A DNA stretch of 64,000 bases from Roseococcus sp. SDR (GTDB lineage Bacteria; Pseudomonadota; Alphaproteobacteria; Acetobacterales; Acetobacteraceae), in assembly GCF_019083995.1 (NCBI RefSeq), contig NZ_JAHRCU010000020.1, positions 29,579-93,578 of the forward strand. Reading direction: 5' to 3'. Positions within the stretch are counted from its first letter, which is position 1. Each line of letters begins with the position of its first letter. The notes beneath the pieces were generated by a model that ran no database searches, was not told where the DNA came from, and was given only the letters and a program-made list of their open reading frames with translations. Positions 7,580-16,849 of this stretch are shown here, piece after piece. A program made the position numbers and the translations under genes.

Positions 7580-8277
7580 GGCGCCCGGGCGGCGTCCATG
7601 GGGGCGGCGATGGGCGGCAGGGCCGGGGGCGCGGCGGCCGGCTCGCTCGGGGCCTCCGGCCTGGCGGCCTCGGCTGGCGGGGTCGCGGGTGGCAGCGTCT
7701 CGGCCACGGGGGCGGGTGGTGCGGCCGCGGTTCCCGCGGCGGGCTCCGCCGCGCGGGGCGCCGCGGGGCGGCGCTGGCCTGTGCGGGCCGGGGGATCGGC
7801 CTGGGGCGCGGTGTAGTCCGGCACCACACGCGCCTGGTTGCCCGCAATCACCAGCACGGCGGTGCCGAGCGCGATGGGCACCTGGTCCCGCTGGGTCACG
7901 GAAATCAGTTCGCCATCGCTGTTCTTGCGGATGATGTATTCCACCGCGTCGGTGTTGGCCGTGGCGCGCTCGGCCGTGGTGCCGACCAGGCTGCCCAGCA
8001 GCGCGCCGCCCACCGCGCCCAGGGCGGTGCTGACGGAATTGCCGGCCGCCGCCGCGCCGCCGATGGCGCCGCCCGCGGCCGCGCCGGCGGTGGCGCCGGT
8101 TTCACCGCCTGCCGCGATGGCGACGCGGCGCGAGCCGACGATGACGCCCTGCTGCACGGGGTTCGCCTGCTGCACGGCGCGCGCGGCATATTCATTGGCC
8201 GAGTAGCTGCTGCCGCAGGCGGTGAGCGCGCCAAGCGCCAGCAGGGCGGCGAGGCGGGGGAGGGGGGAGGAGGTCAT
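7576..8277 (-). CDS. Glycine-zipper outer-membrane lipoprotein (SlyB-like)
   Basis: This 233-residue protein has a signal peptide ending in lipobox LTAC (Cys about 22), then a stretch rich in G and A ([16 protein letters not shown] and [13 protein letters not shown], about 65-100) typical of glycine-zipper/17-kDa surface antigen proteins such as SlyB. A short beta-rich part follows ([18 protein letters not shown]), then a P/A-rich tail of about 70 residues that is probably disordered. It likely sits in the outer membrane or periplasm; the exact role is unknown. Start 8277 is chosen for the signal peptide. Confidence 0.8.
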   Translation of the reverse strand: MTSSPLPRLAALLALGALTACGSSYSANEYAARAVQQANPVQQGVIVGSRRVAIAAGGETGATAGAAAGGAIGGAAAAGNSVSTALGAVGGALLGSLVGTTAERATANTDAVEYIIRKNSDGELISVTQRDQVPIALGTAVLVIAGNQARVVPDYTAPQADPPARTGQRRPAAPRAAEPAAGTAAAPPAPVAETLPPATPPAEAARPEAPSEPAAAPPALPPIAAPMDAARAP

Positions 8278-8341
8278 GCGGCAGGGACATAGGCCCCCGC
8301 ACCCCTTCGCGCCAAGTCTCGGCATGGCCTATATGCGGGGG

Positions 8342-9157
8342 ATGCAAGTCCCCTTCCTCAAGATGCATGGCCTGGGCAATGACTTCGTCATCCTCGACGG
8401 GCGCGGAGAGTCGCGCGCCCTGCCGGCCGACACCATCCGCTGGGTGGGGGACCGGCATCGCGGCGTGGGCTTCGACCAGCTGATCACGTTGGAGCCCGCG
8501 GCCGACGCGGATGTCTTTTTCCGCTTCCACAATTCGGACGGAACCGAGGCCGGCGCCTGCGGCAATGGCACGCGCTGCGCGGCCTCGCTCATCCTCGGCG
8601 AGACGGGTCGCTCCAGCATCTCGATCCGCACCATCGCGGGGCTGCTGGGGGCCGAGCGCCTGGCCGATGGCACGGTGCGCGTGGATATGGGCCCGCCGCG
8701 CCTGGGCTGGGCCGATGTGCCGCTGGCGCGCGAGATGGACACGCTGCATGTGCCCATGGAAGCCGATGGCGTGAGCGATGCGGCCTGCTGCTCCATGGGC
8801 AACCCGCATGCGAATTTCTTCGTGGAAGACCTCGATGCCCTGGACGTGTTCCGCATCGGGCCGGAGCTGGAGCATCACCCGCTGCTGCCCGAGCGCGCCA
8901 ATATCGGCTTCGTGCAGGTGCTGGCGCGGGACCATATCCGCCTCGTCGTCTGGGAGCGGGGCGCGGGCTATACGCTGGCTTGCGGGTCGGGCGCCTGTGC
9001 GGCGCTGGTGAATGCGCGGCGGCGGGGCCTGGTCGAGGCGCGCTGCACCGTCTCGCTGCCCGGTGGCGATCTGGTGATCGAGCAGCGCGCGGATGGCCAT
9101 GTGCTGATGAGCGGGCCGGTCGCGACCGCGTTCAAGGGTGAGCTCACTCTTGGCTGA
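8342..9157 (+). CDS. dapF: Diaminopimelate epimerase
   Basis: This 271-residue enzyme interconverts LL- and meso-diaminopimelate for lysine and peptidoglycan synthesis. The two catalytic cysteines are seen in [11 protein letters not shown] (about residue 74) and [11 protein letters not shown] (about residue 217). [20 protein letters not shown] is the canonical N-terminus and sets the start. Its end overlaps the mtaB start by 20 bases, suggesting a dapF-mtaB-ftsY operon, an arrangement known in alphaproteobacteria. Confidence 0.97.
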   Translation: MQVPFLKMHGLGNDFVILDGRGESRALPADTIRWVGDRHRGVGFDQLITLEPAADADVFFRFHNSDGTEAGACGNGTRCAASLILGETGRSSISIRTIAGLLGAERLADGTVRVDMGPPRLGWADVPLAREMDTLHVPMEADGVSDAACCSMGNPHANFFVEDLDALDVFRIGPELEHHPLLPERANIGFVQVLARDHIRLVVWERGAGYTLACGSGACAALVNARRRGLVEARCTVSLPGGDLVIEQRADGHVLMSGPVATAFKGELTLG

Positions 9158-10331
9158 GACAATCACCTTTGGCTGCCGGCTGAACCTGGCCGAGAGCGAG
9201 ACCATGCGTGGCCTGGCGGCGCGGGCGGGCTATGCCGATGCGCTGATCGTCAACACCTGCGCCGTCACGGGCGAGGCGGAATCCCAGGCGCGGCAGGCGA
9301 TCCGCCGTGCCGCGCGGGAGAACCCGGGCCGGCCCATCCTGGTGACGGGCTGCGCCGCGCAGATCGCGCCCGAGCGCTGGGCCGATCTGCCCGGTGTCAC
9401 GCGCGTCATCGGCAATGGCGCGAAGCTCGACCCCGCCGCCTGGGCCGCACCGGTGGCCGCGATCGAGCGCGCGGCGCCGATGGGCATCGCGGCGGGCGGC
9501 GGCACGCGCGGCTTCCTGGCCGTGCAGCAGGGGTGTGATCATGCCTGCACCTTCTGCATCATCCCGCAGGGGCGGGGGCCGGCGCGGGCGCTCTCCATCG
9601 CGGAGGCCGTCGCGGCGGCGCGAGACCTCGCCACGCGCCATGCGGAGATCGTGCTGACCGGCGTGGACCTGGCGAGCCACCCCGCATTGCCCGCGCTGAT
9701 CCGCGCCATCCTGCGCGAAGTGCCGGAATTGCCGCGGCTGCGGCTTTCCTCGCTCGACCCGGCCGCGCTGGGCGAGGATTTCTGGCGCGTCTTCGCCGAG
9801 GAGGCGCGGTTGATGCCGCATCTGCATCTCTCGGCGCAGCATGGGCATGACCTGATCCTGAAGCGCATGAAGCGGCGGCACAGCCGCGCCGACCTGCTGC
9901 GACTTTCCGCCCGCGCCCGCGCTCTGCGTCCGGATGCGGCGCTGGGGGCGGACCTCATCGCCGGCTTCCCGACCGAGACGGAGGAGCATCTGGCCGCGAT
10001 GCTGGAACTGGTGGCGGAGGCGCAGCTCGCCTTCCTGCATGTCTTTCCCTATTCGGCCCGCGCCGGCACGCCCGCCGCGCGCATGCCGCAAATCCCGATG
10101 GATGTGCGGCGTGAGCGCGCGGCGCGGCTGCGTGCGGCGGGCGAAGCCGAGCGCGCGCGCTTCCTCGCCGGCCGCGTGGGCCAGGTGGAGCACAGCCTGA
10201 TGGAGGCCGATGGCATGGGCCATACGGAGCATTTCGCGCCGATCCGCGTGGTGGGTGCGGCGCGCGGCAGTCTGATCCGCGCGCGCGTCACGGGCCAGGA
10301 TGGCCGCATGCTGCTGGCGGAGGCCGCCTGA
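9138..10331 (+). CDS. mtaB: tRNA t6A37 methylthiotransferase
   Basis: This 397-residue radical-SAM methylthiotransferase adds a methylthio group to t6A37 of tRNA. The N-terminal UPF0004 domain has the three cysteines of the auxiliary Fe-S cluster (FGCRLN, NTCAVT, VTGCAAQ). The radical-SAM motif CxxxCxxC is seen in [16 protein letters not shown] (about 134-149), and a TRAM-like segment ends the protein. MtaB (YqeV) rather than MiaB is inferred from length and from the FGCRLN start. The start is GTG inside dapF; a TTG at 9150 is possible. The stop overlaps the ftsY start (TGATG). Confidence 0.88.
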   Translation: MSSLLAETITFGCRLNLAESETMRGLAARAGYADALIVNTCAVTGEAESQARQAIRRAARENPGRPILVTGCAAQIAPERWADLPGVTRVIGNGAKLDPAAWAAPVAAIERAAPMGIAAGGGTRGFLAVQQGCDHACTFCIIPQGRGPARALSIAEAVAAARDLATRHAEIVLTGVDLASHPALPALIRAILREVPELPRLRLSSLDPAALGEDFWRVFAEEARLMPHLHLSAQHGHDLILKRMKRRHSRADLLRLSARARALRPDAALGADLIAGFPTETEEHLAAMLELVAEAQLAFLHVFPYSARAGTPAARMPQIPMDVRRERAARLRAAGEAERARFLAGRVGQVEHSLMEADGMGHTEHFAPIRVVGAARGSLIRARVTGQDGRMLLAEAA

Positions 10332-11479
10332 TGGCGCTGCGTGACCTTTGGGGCAAGCTGACGGGCAAGGCGCCCACGGAACAACCGGCCGCGCCAGCCG
10401 CTGCGCCGGTGGAGGCGCCGCCCGCGCCCGAGACGCCGCCCCCGGCGCCTGAGCCCGTCGTTGAGCCGACGCCCGTCGAAGCCCCGCCGACGGAAATCCC
10501 GCCCCCTGTCGAGGCGCGCGCGCCGGAGCCTGAACCCGCGCCGGAGCCCGCGCCCACGCTCGGCTTCTTCGGGCGGCTCAAGGCGGGCCTTGCGCGCTCC
10601 ACCGCCAAGCTCACCGATGCGATCGGCAGTGTCTTCACCAAGCGCAAGCTGGACGACGCCGCGCTGGAGGAGCTGGAGGAGACGCTGATCGCCGCCGATC
10701 TGGGCGTGAGCGCTTCGGGCCGCATCGTCGAGAGCTTCCGCCGCACGCGCTTCGGCCGCGAGGTGACGCCGGAGGAGGTGAAGGCGGCATTGGCGGAAGA
10801 GATCGCCGCCATCCTGACCCCCGTCGCGCAGCCGCTCGTCGTCACGCGCGGACATGCGCCGCATGTCGTGCTGGTGGTGGGCGTGAACGGCACCGGCAAG
10901 ACGACGACCATCGCGAAGCTTGCCGAGCAGTATCGCGCCGAAGGGCTGAAGGTCTGGATGGTGGCGGGCGACACCTTCCGCGCCGCCGCCGTGGAGCAAT
11001 TGCAGATCTGGGGCGAGCGCACCGGCGCGCATGTCGTGGCCCCGGCCAAGCCCGGCGCGGATGCCGCGGGCCTTGCCTTCGACGCGCTGCGCGATGCGCG
11101 CGCGGCGGGTGCGGATGTGCTGCTGGTGGACACCGCCGGGCGCCTGCACAACAAGTCTGCGCTGATGGAGGAGCTGCGCAAGGTGGTGCGCGTGCTCAAG
11201 CGCGACGACGCGACCATCCCGCATGACACGCTGCTCGTGCTCGATGCCACCACCGGCCAGAACGCGGTGAGCCAGGTGCGCGTCTTCAAGGAGATGGTGG
11301 ATGTGACGGGCCTCGTCGTCACCAAGCTCGACGGCTCGGCCAAGGGTGGCGTGGTGGTGGCGCTGGCGCAGGAATTCGCGCTGCCGGTGCATGCGGTGGG
11401 CGTGGGCGAGAAGGCGGCCGATCTGCGCCCCTTCGAGGCGCGGGATTTCGCGCGCTCCCTGGTGGGGCTGGACGAGTAG
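10331..11479 (+). CDS. ftsY: Signal recognition particle receptor FtsY
   Basis: This 382-residue SRP receptor GTPase delivers ribosome-nascent chains to the Sec translocon. A disordered P/A/E-rich region (about 1-75) replaces the usual acidic A domain. The N domain (about 80-165) and G domain follow, with P-loop GVNGTGKTTTIAKLA, DTFRAAAVEQLQ, DTAGRLHNKS and TKLDGSAKGG. It is coupled to mtaB by a TGATG overlap. Confidence 0.96.
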   Translation: MALRDLWGKLTGKAPTEQPAAPAAAPVEAPPAPETPPPAPEPVVEPTPVEAPPTEIPPPVEARAPEPEPAPEPAPTLGFFGRLKAGLARSTAKLTDAIGSVFTKRKLDDAALEELEETLIAADLGVSASGRIVESFRRTRFGREVTPEEVKAALAEEIAAILTPVAQPLVVTRGHAPHVVLVVGVNGTGKTTTIAKLAEQYRAEGLKVWMVAGDTFRAAAVEQLQIWGERTGAHVVAPAKPGADAAGLAFDALRDARAAGADVLLVDTAGRLHNKSALMEELRKVVRVLKRDDATIPHDTLLVLDATTGQNAVSQVRVFKEMVDVTGLVVTKLDGSAKGGVVVALAQEFALPVHAVGVGEKAADLRPFEARDFARSLVGLDE

Positions 11480-11522
11480 CCGGCACCTGCCCAAGCTTGC
11501 CGCCCGAAACAGGGAGGCAAGC

Positions 11523-11978
11523 ATGCTCGAAATCGAAACCCCCGCCGACATGGCGCAATGGGTCGGCAAGAAGCTCGGCACCAGCGAGTGGTACACGGTG
11601 GACCAGCGCACCATCGACCTCTTCGCCGAGGCGACGGGCGACCACCAGTGGATCCATATCGACACCGAGCGCGCGGCGCGCGAATTGCCGGGCGGCAAGA
11701 CCATCGCGCACGGGTTTCTCACGCTCTCGCTGCTGCCGCGGCTCTCGCCGCTGGTCTATCGCATCAAGAAGCGCTCGCGCGCGCTGAACTACGGCAGCAA
11801 CAAGGTGCGCTTCACGGCGATGGTGCCGTCAGGCTCCCGTGTGCGGCTGCATCTGACGCTCAAGGCCTGCGAGCCGATCCCGGGCGGCGTGCGGCTGACG
11901 ATGGAGAATGAGATGGAGGTGGAGGGGAACACCCGCCCCTGCCTCGTGGCCGAGACGCTGAGCCAGGTCTACGACTGA
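11523..11978 (+). CDS. MaoC-like hotdog dehydratase
   Basis: This 151-residue single-hotdog protein carries the hydratase-2 motif FAEATGDHQWIHID (about 37-50), with catalytic Asp and His, and HGFLTLSLLPRL. It resembles stand-alone (R)-enoyl-CoA hydratases/MaoC proteins, which act on acyl-CoA; the specific substrate cannot be read from sequence. A good ribosome binding site (AGGGAGG) precedes the ATG. It lies 43 bases after ftsY in the same direction and may be read through from it. Confidence 0.88.
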   Translation: MLEIETPADMAQWVGKKLGTSEWYTVDQRTIDLFAEATGDHQWIHIDTERAARELPGGKTIAHGFLTLSLLPRLSPLVYRIKKRSRALNYGSNKVRFTAMVPSGSRVRLHLTLKACEPIPGGVRLTMENEMEVEGNTRPCLVAETLSQVYD

Positions 11979-12053
11979 GCCCGCGGGTGCGGCGCTTGAC
12001 CTGAGGCGAGGGAAACATATGAAAAGCGGGATCAGCTGAACCGGGGTCCCAGA

Positions 12054-12815
12054 ATGACGCTTCTGTCGCGCCGCCATGCACTGCTTGGCGCCCTCCTCGC
12101 CGGCGCCGGCTGCGCGCCCAGCTTCCGGGCGCAGATCCCGGGTGTCCGCAGCGCGGAGCGCCTGCTGGGCGAGGGCCCCGTGGTGCTGGGCCCTGAGGAG
12201 GGACTGGTCGCCGGCGTGGCGATCGCGGCCTTCAGCCTGGAGGTCGCCGCCGGCCTGAACCTCTCGCTCGGCCGCATCCTCCAGACGCGCTTCATCCTGG
12301 CCGATGCCGCCGAGCAGCAGGTTTCGATCCCCATCCGGCCCCCGCTCGAGGACACGGAGGAGGTCGAAGAGGCCGGCGTGGTGTTCTGGATCACGCCCTT
12401 CGCGATGAGGCTGCCCGCCGGCCGGCACCGGCTGATCGGCCATGCGCGGCAGGTCGCGCAGCCGACGCCGACCGGCTGGATGTTCTTTCAGGCCGAGGCG
12501 CCGCTCACGATCGATGTCAGGGCCGGGGAGGCCGCCAATATCGGCGGCATCGGGCAACTCGCCCAGAATATGGTCTTCGTCGACCGCGCGGCGCGCGATG
12601 CGGCCTGCGCCCCGGCCTTGCGCAACGACAGGACCGTCTATGGCCCCCTCTGCGAGCGCTGGGAGGTGCCCTTCCTGCGCCACGACATGGCGCGCGACCG
12701 CGCCCGGATCCTGGCGCGCTTCCCGGCGCTCGCCGCGCTCAGCCTGGTGGACCGGCCGCTGGCGCCCACCCCCCAATGGCCGCTCTGGCCGGATGTGCTG
12801 CTGCGCCGGGCCTGA
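12054..12815 (+). CDS. Hypothetical lipoprotein
   Basis: This 253-residue protein has a twin-arginine-like, lipoprotein-type signal (SRRHALLGALLAGAGC; Cys about 20). The rest is a mixed beta-rich domain with no motif I recognise. It may be exported by Tat or Sec and lipid-anchored. It lies 75 bases after the MaoC gene in the same orientation. Function unknown. Confidence 0.65.
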   Translation: MTLLSRRHALLGALLAGAGCAPSFRAQIPGVRSAERLLGEGPVVLGPEEGLVAGVAIAAFSLEVAAGLNLSLGRILQTRFILADAAEQQVSIPIRPPLEDTEEVEEAGVVFWITPFAMRLPAGRHRLIGHARQVAQPTPTGWMFFQAEAPLTIDVRAGEAANIGGIGQLAQNMVFVDRAARDAACAPALRNDRTVYGPLCERWEVPFLRHDMARDRARILARFPALAALSLVDRPLAPTPQWPLWPDVLLRRA

Positions 12816-12832
12816 GTGGGGGGCGCGCCGCG

Positions 12833-13381
12833 CTATTCGGGGTTGTTGCCCGCCTGCGGCGCCCGGCTGCGCAGCGTATCCAACACCTCCGTTCCGTCCG
12901 GGGTAACCCGGAAGAGCCCGGTCCTGGACGGTTCACCGAGCGGGACGTGGCGCGGGACGTTGGTCTCGACCTCGAAGGCGCCGGTGCGGTTGCCGAAGAT
13001 GTTGGTGGTGACGCCGAACTGCCGGAGCGCGACGATCTCCCGATAGGGGATGCGGAAAGAGACGACGTAGCCACGCGTCTCGCCGGTCCAGGTGGCGCCG
13101 ATCAGCGACCGCTCGGTCACGGCGACCACCCCCATCACCGGATCATTGCGGGCGCCGAGCAGCAGCGCCTGGCCGAGCGTGGGCTGGAGCCGCAGGTTCC
13201 ACCAACTGGCTGCCGTGGAGAATTCCAGCGCCCCGTCCTCCGGCGTCAGCAGCGGCTGCAGGCGGGACATGCCATCCCGCGTCGCGGCGGGCCCGAAATA
13301 GGCCGAGCAGCCGGTCAGCAGCAGGGCCGCGAGGGGGAGGGTGGCGCGCAGGGCGGCGCGCCGGGTCGGGACAGTGATCAT
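12833..13381 (-). CDS. Hypothetical lipoprotein
   Basis: This 182-residue protein has a signal peptide with lipobox LLTGC (Cys about 25) and a small beta-rich domain (RGYVVSFRIPYREIVALRQF, FEVETNVPRHVPLG). I do not recognise the family. ATG 13381 is chosen over a GTG two codons upstream because it gives a clean basic start (MITVPTRRAALR). It is convergent with the preceding lipoprotein gene, 17 bases apart. Confidence 0.65.
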   Translation of the reverse strand: MITVPTRRAALRATLPLAALLLTGCSAYFGPAATRDGMSRLQPLLTPEDGALEFSTAASWWNLRLQPTLGQALLLGARNDPVMGVVAVTERSLIGATWTGETRGYVVSFRIPYREIVALRQFGVTTNIFGNRTGAFEVETNVPRHVPLGEPSRTGLFRVTPDGTEVLDTLRSRAPQAGNNPE

Positions 13382-13454
13382 GAACACAAATTAACATGAA
13401 CTGCGCGCCGTTCAACCTGCGGCGCGCGGCGTCCCTGCCCCCTGTGCAGGGCGT

Positions 13455-14390
13455 CTAGCGAAAGCCCTGCGTGAAGCTCGTCGTGCCCGTCGGGAAGCCC
13501 GAGGCCGGTGCCGAGGGGAAGCTGGGCGTGCGGGCCGGGCCGGCGATGGGCGGCAGCGAGCTCGGCGCGCCGGGCAGCGGGTTCGGGCTCGGCACGACGA
13601 GCCCATAGCCGGGCAGGGGCTGGTTCGCGGTGATGACGGGCAGCGGCGGGGCCGGGCTGGGGCTGGCCGCCTGGATGGGGGGCAGGCTGCCCGGCAGTTC
13701 CTGGCGGGTGATGACCGGCAGCGGCGGGGCTGGTTGCGCGGCCTGGGGCGCCTCGATGGCGGGCGCGGCGGCGGCGGGCGCGGCCTGCGGCGCCACCGCC
13801 GTGTTCTCCAGGCGCGGCAGCAGCACCAGCTCCGAATTGTCAGGCGGCGGCAGGCGGCGGGGCGGGGATGCGGCCGCCACGAGGCTCTGCCCGGGCGGCG
13901 GCGCGAAGAGCGGCCGCGTCGTCATCGGCGTCACGGCCGGGAGGATATTGGCATCGGCCGGCTGCCAGGAGGCGGGGGCGGGCGCCTCCCGCTCCATCGG
14001 CGGCAGGTTGGCGGCGAAGCCGAGCGCCGGGCCGGTGCTGGTGGTCTCGGGCGCCGGGGCGGCGCGGCGGCCGCGCGTGGCGCGGGTGGGGGCGGGCGGC
14101 GGCGCGGCGGCCACCACGGGCGGCGGGGGCAGGTTGTTCGGCGCGATGCAGCGGAAATCCAGGCGGTAATCGCTGGAGCCCACCTGGCTGTTGGTCATCA
14201 CGAAGAGGCGCCCATGCTCGCCGCAGAAGCTCTGCGCCTGGGCCAGGCCGTCATGCACCGCGGCCACGCCGCTGACATTGGCGCGGGCGAGCACGAAGGC
14301 GTCACCGCCCGTGGGCTCGATGCCCGTGGTCTGGCCTGCGCAGGCGGCCAGCAGGGCGGCGGGCAGGCTCAGGAAAAGGGGCCGTCTCAT
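13455..14390 (-). CDS. Proline-rich lipoprotein, hypothetical
   Basis: This 311-residue protein begins MRRPLFLSLPAALLAACAG (lipobox LAAC). A small folded part (about 20-95) includes two cysteines (AQSFCGEHGRLF, LDFRCIAPNN) that could pair, resembling short uncharacterised periplasmic domains. The remaining 210 residues are proline- and alanine-rich with repeated LPVITR/LPVITAN and PPLP units, probably disordered and wall-spanning. Function unknown. It reads in the same direction as the previous lipoprotein, 73 bases upstream of it. Confidence 0.65.
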   Translation of the reverse strand: MRRPLFLSLPAALLAACAGQTTGIEPTGGDAFVLARANVSGVAAVHDGLAQAQSFCGEHGRLFVMTNSQVGSSDYRLDFRCIAPNNLPPPPVVAAAPPPAPTRATRGRRAAPAPETTSTGPALGFAANLPPMEREAPAPASWQPADANILPAVTPMTTRPLFAPPPGQSLVAAASPPRRLPPPDNSELVLLPRLENTAVAPQAAPAAAAPAIEAPQAAQPAPPLPVITRQELPGSLPPIQAASPSPAPPLPVITANQPLPGYGLVVPSPNPLPGAPSSLPPIAGPARTPSFPSAPASGFPTGTTSFTQGFR

Positions 14391-14519
14391 CGCATACGTC
14401 TCATGCCGTTCCACACCGTCTTAGCCCGGCCGTGGCGCCGCCGCCAATTCGGCCGCGCGGGGACCGATTCCCGTGGGCGCCGCGCATGCTATAGCGGGCG
14501 CAACTGGAGGACCAAGACC

Positions 14520-15485
14520 ATGCGCCGTCGCAGCCTGTTCGCCGCCCCGCTTCTCGCCGCCCCCGCTCTCGTCCATGCGCAGGAGGCCTGGCCCACGCGG
14601 CCCGTGACGATGCTCGTCCCCTGGGCGCCGGGTGGCTCGAATGACGTGGTGGCGCGGCTCTTCTCGCCGCAATTCGAGGGACGCATGGGCCAGCCCTTCC
14701 TGGTGGACAACCGGCCGGGCGGTGGCGGCTCCGTCGGCATGGGGGCGGCGATGCGCGCGCGGCCGGATGGGCAGCTGCTCTTCGTCTCCTCCGCCTCCAA
14801 CCATGTGTTCCATCCGCTCATCTCGGGCGAGCTGAACTACGATGTGCGCGAGGCCTTCCACGGCATGGCGATGTGGGTGGACGTGCCCAATGTCATCGCG
14901 GTCCATCCCTCGCTGCCGGTGCGCACCGTGCCGGAACTGATCGCGCATATCCGGGGCATGCGGGGCGGCATGAGCTTCGGCTCCTCGGGCGTCGGCTCCT
15001 CCAACCACCTGGCGGGTGAGCTGTTCCGCATGCGCACGGGGCTCGACATGACGCATGTGCCCTATCGCGGCGGCGGGCCGGTGCTGAGCGACCTGATCGC
15101 GGGCACCATCCAGCTCGGCTTCATGAACCTGCCGACCGTGATCCCGCCGGCCGAGGCCGGGCGCATCCGCATCATCGCCGTCTGCACGGCCGAGCGCGTG
15201 GCGCTGCGCCCCGACCTGCCGACGGTGAGCGAGGGCGGCGTGCCGGACTACGCCGTGCGCTCCTGGACCGGGCTTTTCGCGCCGCGCGGGACGGCCCCGC
15301 ACATCATCCAGCGCATGTCCGCCACCTCTAAGGAGGTGCTGGAGACGCCGGCCATGCAGGCCCGCCTGCGCGACCTGGGCAGCGAGGCGATTTGGATGGA
15401 TGCGCCGACGACGGACCGCTTCGTGCGCGAGGAATATGCGCGCTGGGCGCCGATCATCCGCGCTGCGGGCATCAAGATCGAGTGA
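14520..15485 (+). CDS. Bug/TctC-family periplasmic receptor
   Basis: This 321-residue receptor is of the tripartite tricarboxylate transporter type. A signal peptide (RRRSLFAAPLLAAPALVHAQ) is followed by the family's WPTRPVTMLVPWAPGGSNDV, DNRPGGGGSVG, FGSSGVGSSNHLAGELF and HVPYRGGGP. Such proteins bind carboxylates or aromatic acids in the periplasm. No TctA/TctB membrane genes are nearby, so it is an orphan receptor whose ligand is unknown. The context (hydrolase, deacetylases, dioxygenase) hints at a catabolic substrate. Confidence 0.93.
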   Translation: MRRRSLFAAPLLAAPALVHAQEAWPTRPVTMLVPWAPGGSNDVVARLFSPQFEGRMGQPFLVDNRPGGGGSVGMGAAMRARPDGQLLFVSSASNHVFHPLISGELNYDVREAFHGMAMWVDVPNVIAVHPSLPVRTVPELIAHIRGMRGGMSFGSSGVGSSNHLAGELFRMRTGLDMTHVPYRGGGPVLSDLIAGTIQLGFMNLPTVIPPAEAGRIRIIAVCTAERVALRPDLPTVSEGGVPDYAVRSWTGLFAPRGTAPHIIQRMSATSKEVLETPAMQARLRDLGSEAIWMDAPTTDRFVREEYARWAPIIRAAGIKIE

Positions 15486-16752
15486 GGTCGTTCCCCCCCA
15501 ACGCCGCGAGCAGGTGGTCCGTGAAGAGGGCCGGGTTCTCGGCGAAGGGGAAATGGCCGATGCCGGGCATCATGGCGAAGCTGGCACCCTTGATCTTCGC
15601 CGCCGTCTCGGCCGAATGCTCGGCCGTGCAGGAATAATCATATTCGCCGGTGAGCATGGTGAGCGGGCAGCGCGTCGTGTCGATGCGGTGCACGCGGTCC
15701 CGCGCATCCCAGTCGCCCGAGTAGAAATGGATGTCGCCGGGGAAGGTGCCGCAGCCGCCCTGGCTGTAGTGCCACCAGATCTCGGCGGCGCATTCGGCCG
15801 GCGATTGCGGCGCCATGAGGCCCTCGATCCATTCGGGCGTGAAGATCGCGGCGTTCACACGCGGATGGTCCGGGAAGGGCGTGCGACGGCCCTCGATATG
15901 CTCCGAGGATTCGCAGGCGATGATGTGGGCGAAGCGCTCCGGCGCGCGCAACGCGATCTCGAGGCAGATCTCGCCGGACATGGAGGCACCGAGCAGCACG
16001 GGGTTCTCGGTGAAGCCCCAGGCCTCGCGGAAGCCGAGGATGAGCTCGGCATAGAGATCGGTGGTGAGGCGCCAGGCGCCGGGCTCCACGATGGCGGGCG
16101 AGCGGCCATGGCCCGGCAGGTCGAAGGTGGTGAGCGCATAGCCGGCTTCGGCGAGGCGCGGCTCGCTCATCAGGCGGTGGAACTGGCGGCTGTCGGAGCC
16201 CGCGGTGTGCATGCCGAGGATGGGGCGGCCCGTGCCGCTGCTCTCGCCATAGAGCACGTAGTCGCGGCCCTGGGCGCGCACCGTGACGTAGCGGCCCTGG
16301 GCCGGCGGGCAGGGCGTGGGCGTGCCGAGCCGCGGGCGGAGCGAGGCGGGGGCGGGGCCGGCCTCGCCGCGCGCGAGCCAGCGGCCGATGTCGAGCACGC
16401 GGCGGATGAGGTGCACATGCTGCGCCCAGGCGAGCTGGTCGCCCTCGGCCGTGAAATCCGCCACGCGCATGCGCATCGCCAGCAGGTTCTGGTGGTGGCG
16501 CGCCGGGATGGGCTGCAGGAAGCGGCCCCAGCTCGCGGCGCTGGCGGCGAAAATGGTGGGCGCCTCTGCGCCTTCGGAGAGCGTCACCTGGCCGTCGCGG
16601 ACATCGAGCGTGATGGCGCGGCCGGGCTGGACCACGGCGAAGCGGCCCTCGGCGCCGGGCAGGCGGTGGCGCAGCGTGCCGTCCATGTCGCAGGCCGCCT
16701 GCCAGGCCGCGAGCGCGCCCTCGGCGCCGAGCCAATTCCAACCGCGATCCAT
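15472..16752 (-). CDS. Alpha/beta hydrolase with N-terminal extension
   Basis: This 426-residue protein has a classical alpha/beta-hydrolase domain from about residue 150: oxyanion-like ILGMHTAGSDSRQF, nucleophile elbow GASMSGE (Ser about 265), acid-region LTGEYDYSC and a C-terminal His in GIGHFPFAE. The first 140 residues form an extra domain with an SCP2-like look (LDVRDGQVTLSEG), found before similar hydrolases. Substrate unknown. The start is set at MDRGWNWLG after a ribosome-binding-like GGAGGAC. The last 14 bases overlap the convergent Bug gene. Confidence 0.82.
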   Translation of the reverse strand: MDRGWNWLGAEGALAAWQAACDMDGTLRHRLPGAEGRFAVVQPGRAITLDVRDGQVTLSEGAEAPTIFAASAASWGRFLQPIPARHHQNLLAMRMRVADFTAEGDQLAWAQHVHLIRRVLDIGRWLARGEAGPAPASLRPRLGTPTPCPPAQGRYVTVRAQGRDYVLYGESSGTGRPILGMHTAGSDSRQFHRLMSEPRLAEAGYALTTFDLPGHGRSPAIVEPGAWRLTTDLYAELILGFREAWGFTENPVLLGASMSGEICLEIALRAPERFAHIIACESSEHIEGRRTPFPDHPRVNAAIFTPEWIEGLMAPQSPAECAAEIWWHYSQGGCGTFPGDIHFYSGDWDARDRVHRIDTTRCPLTMLTGEYDYSCTAEHSAETAAKIKGASFAMMPGIGHFPFAENPALFTDHLLAALGGNDLTRS

Positions 16753-16849
16753 GCTGTCCTCCCTGTTCTTGCCGGCATGTTCGGCGGCGATGCGCGCGGC
16801 GGCAACACCCCGCTTGAAAGGGGGGGCGCGGCGCGCGAGCATCCGGGCC

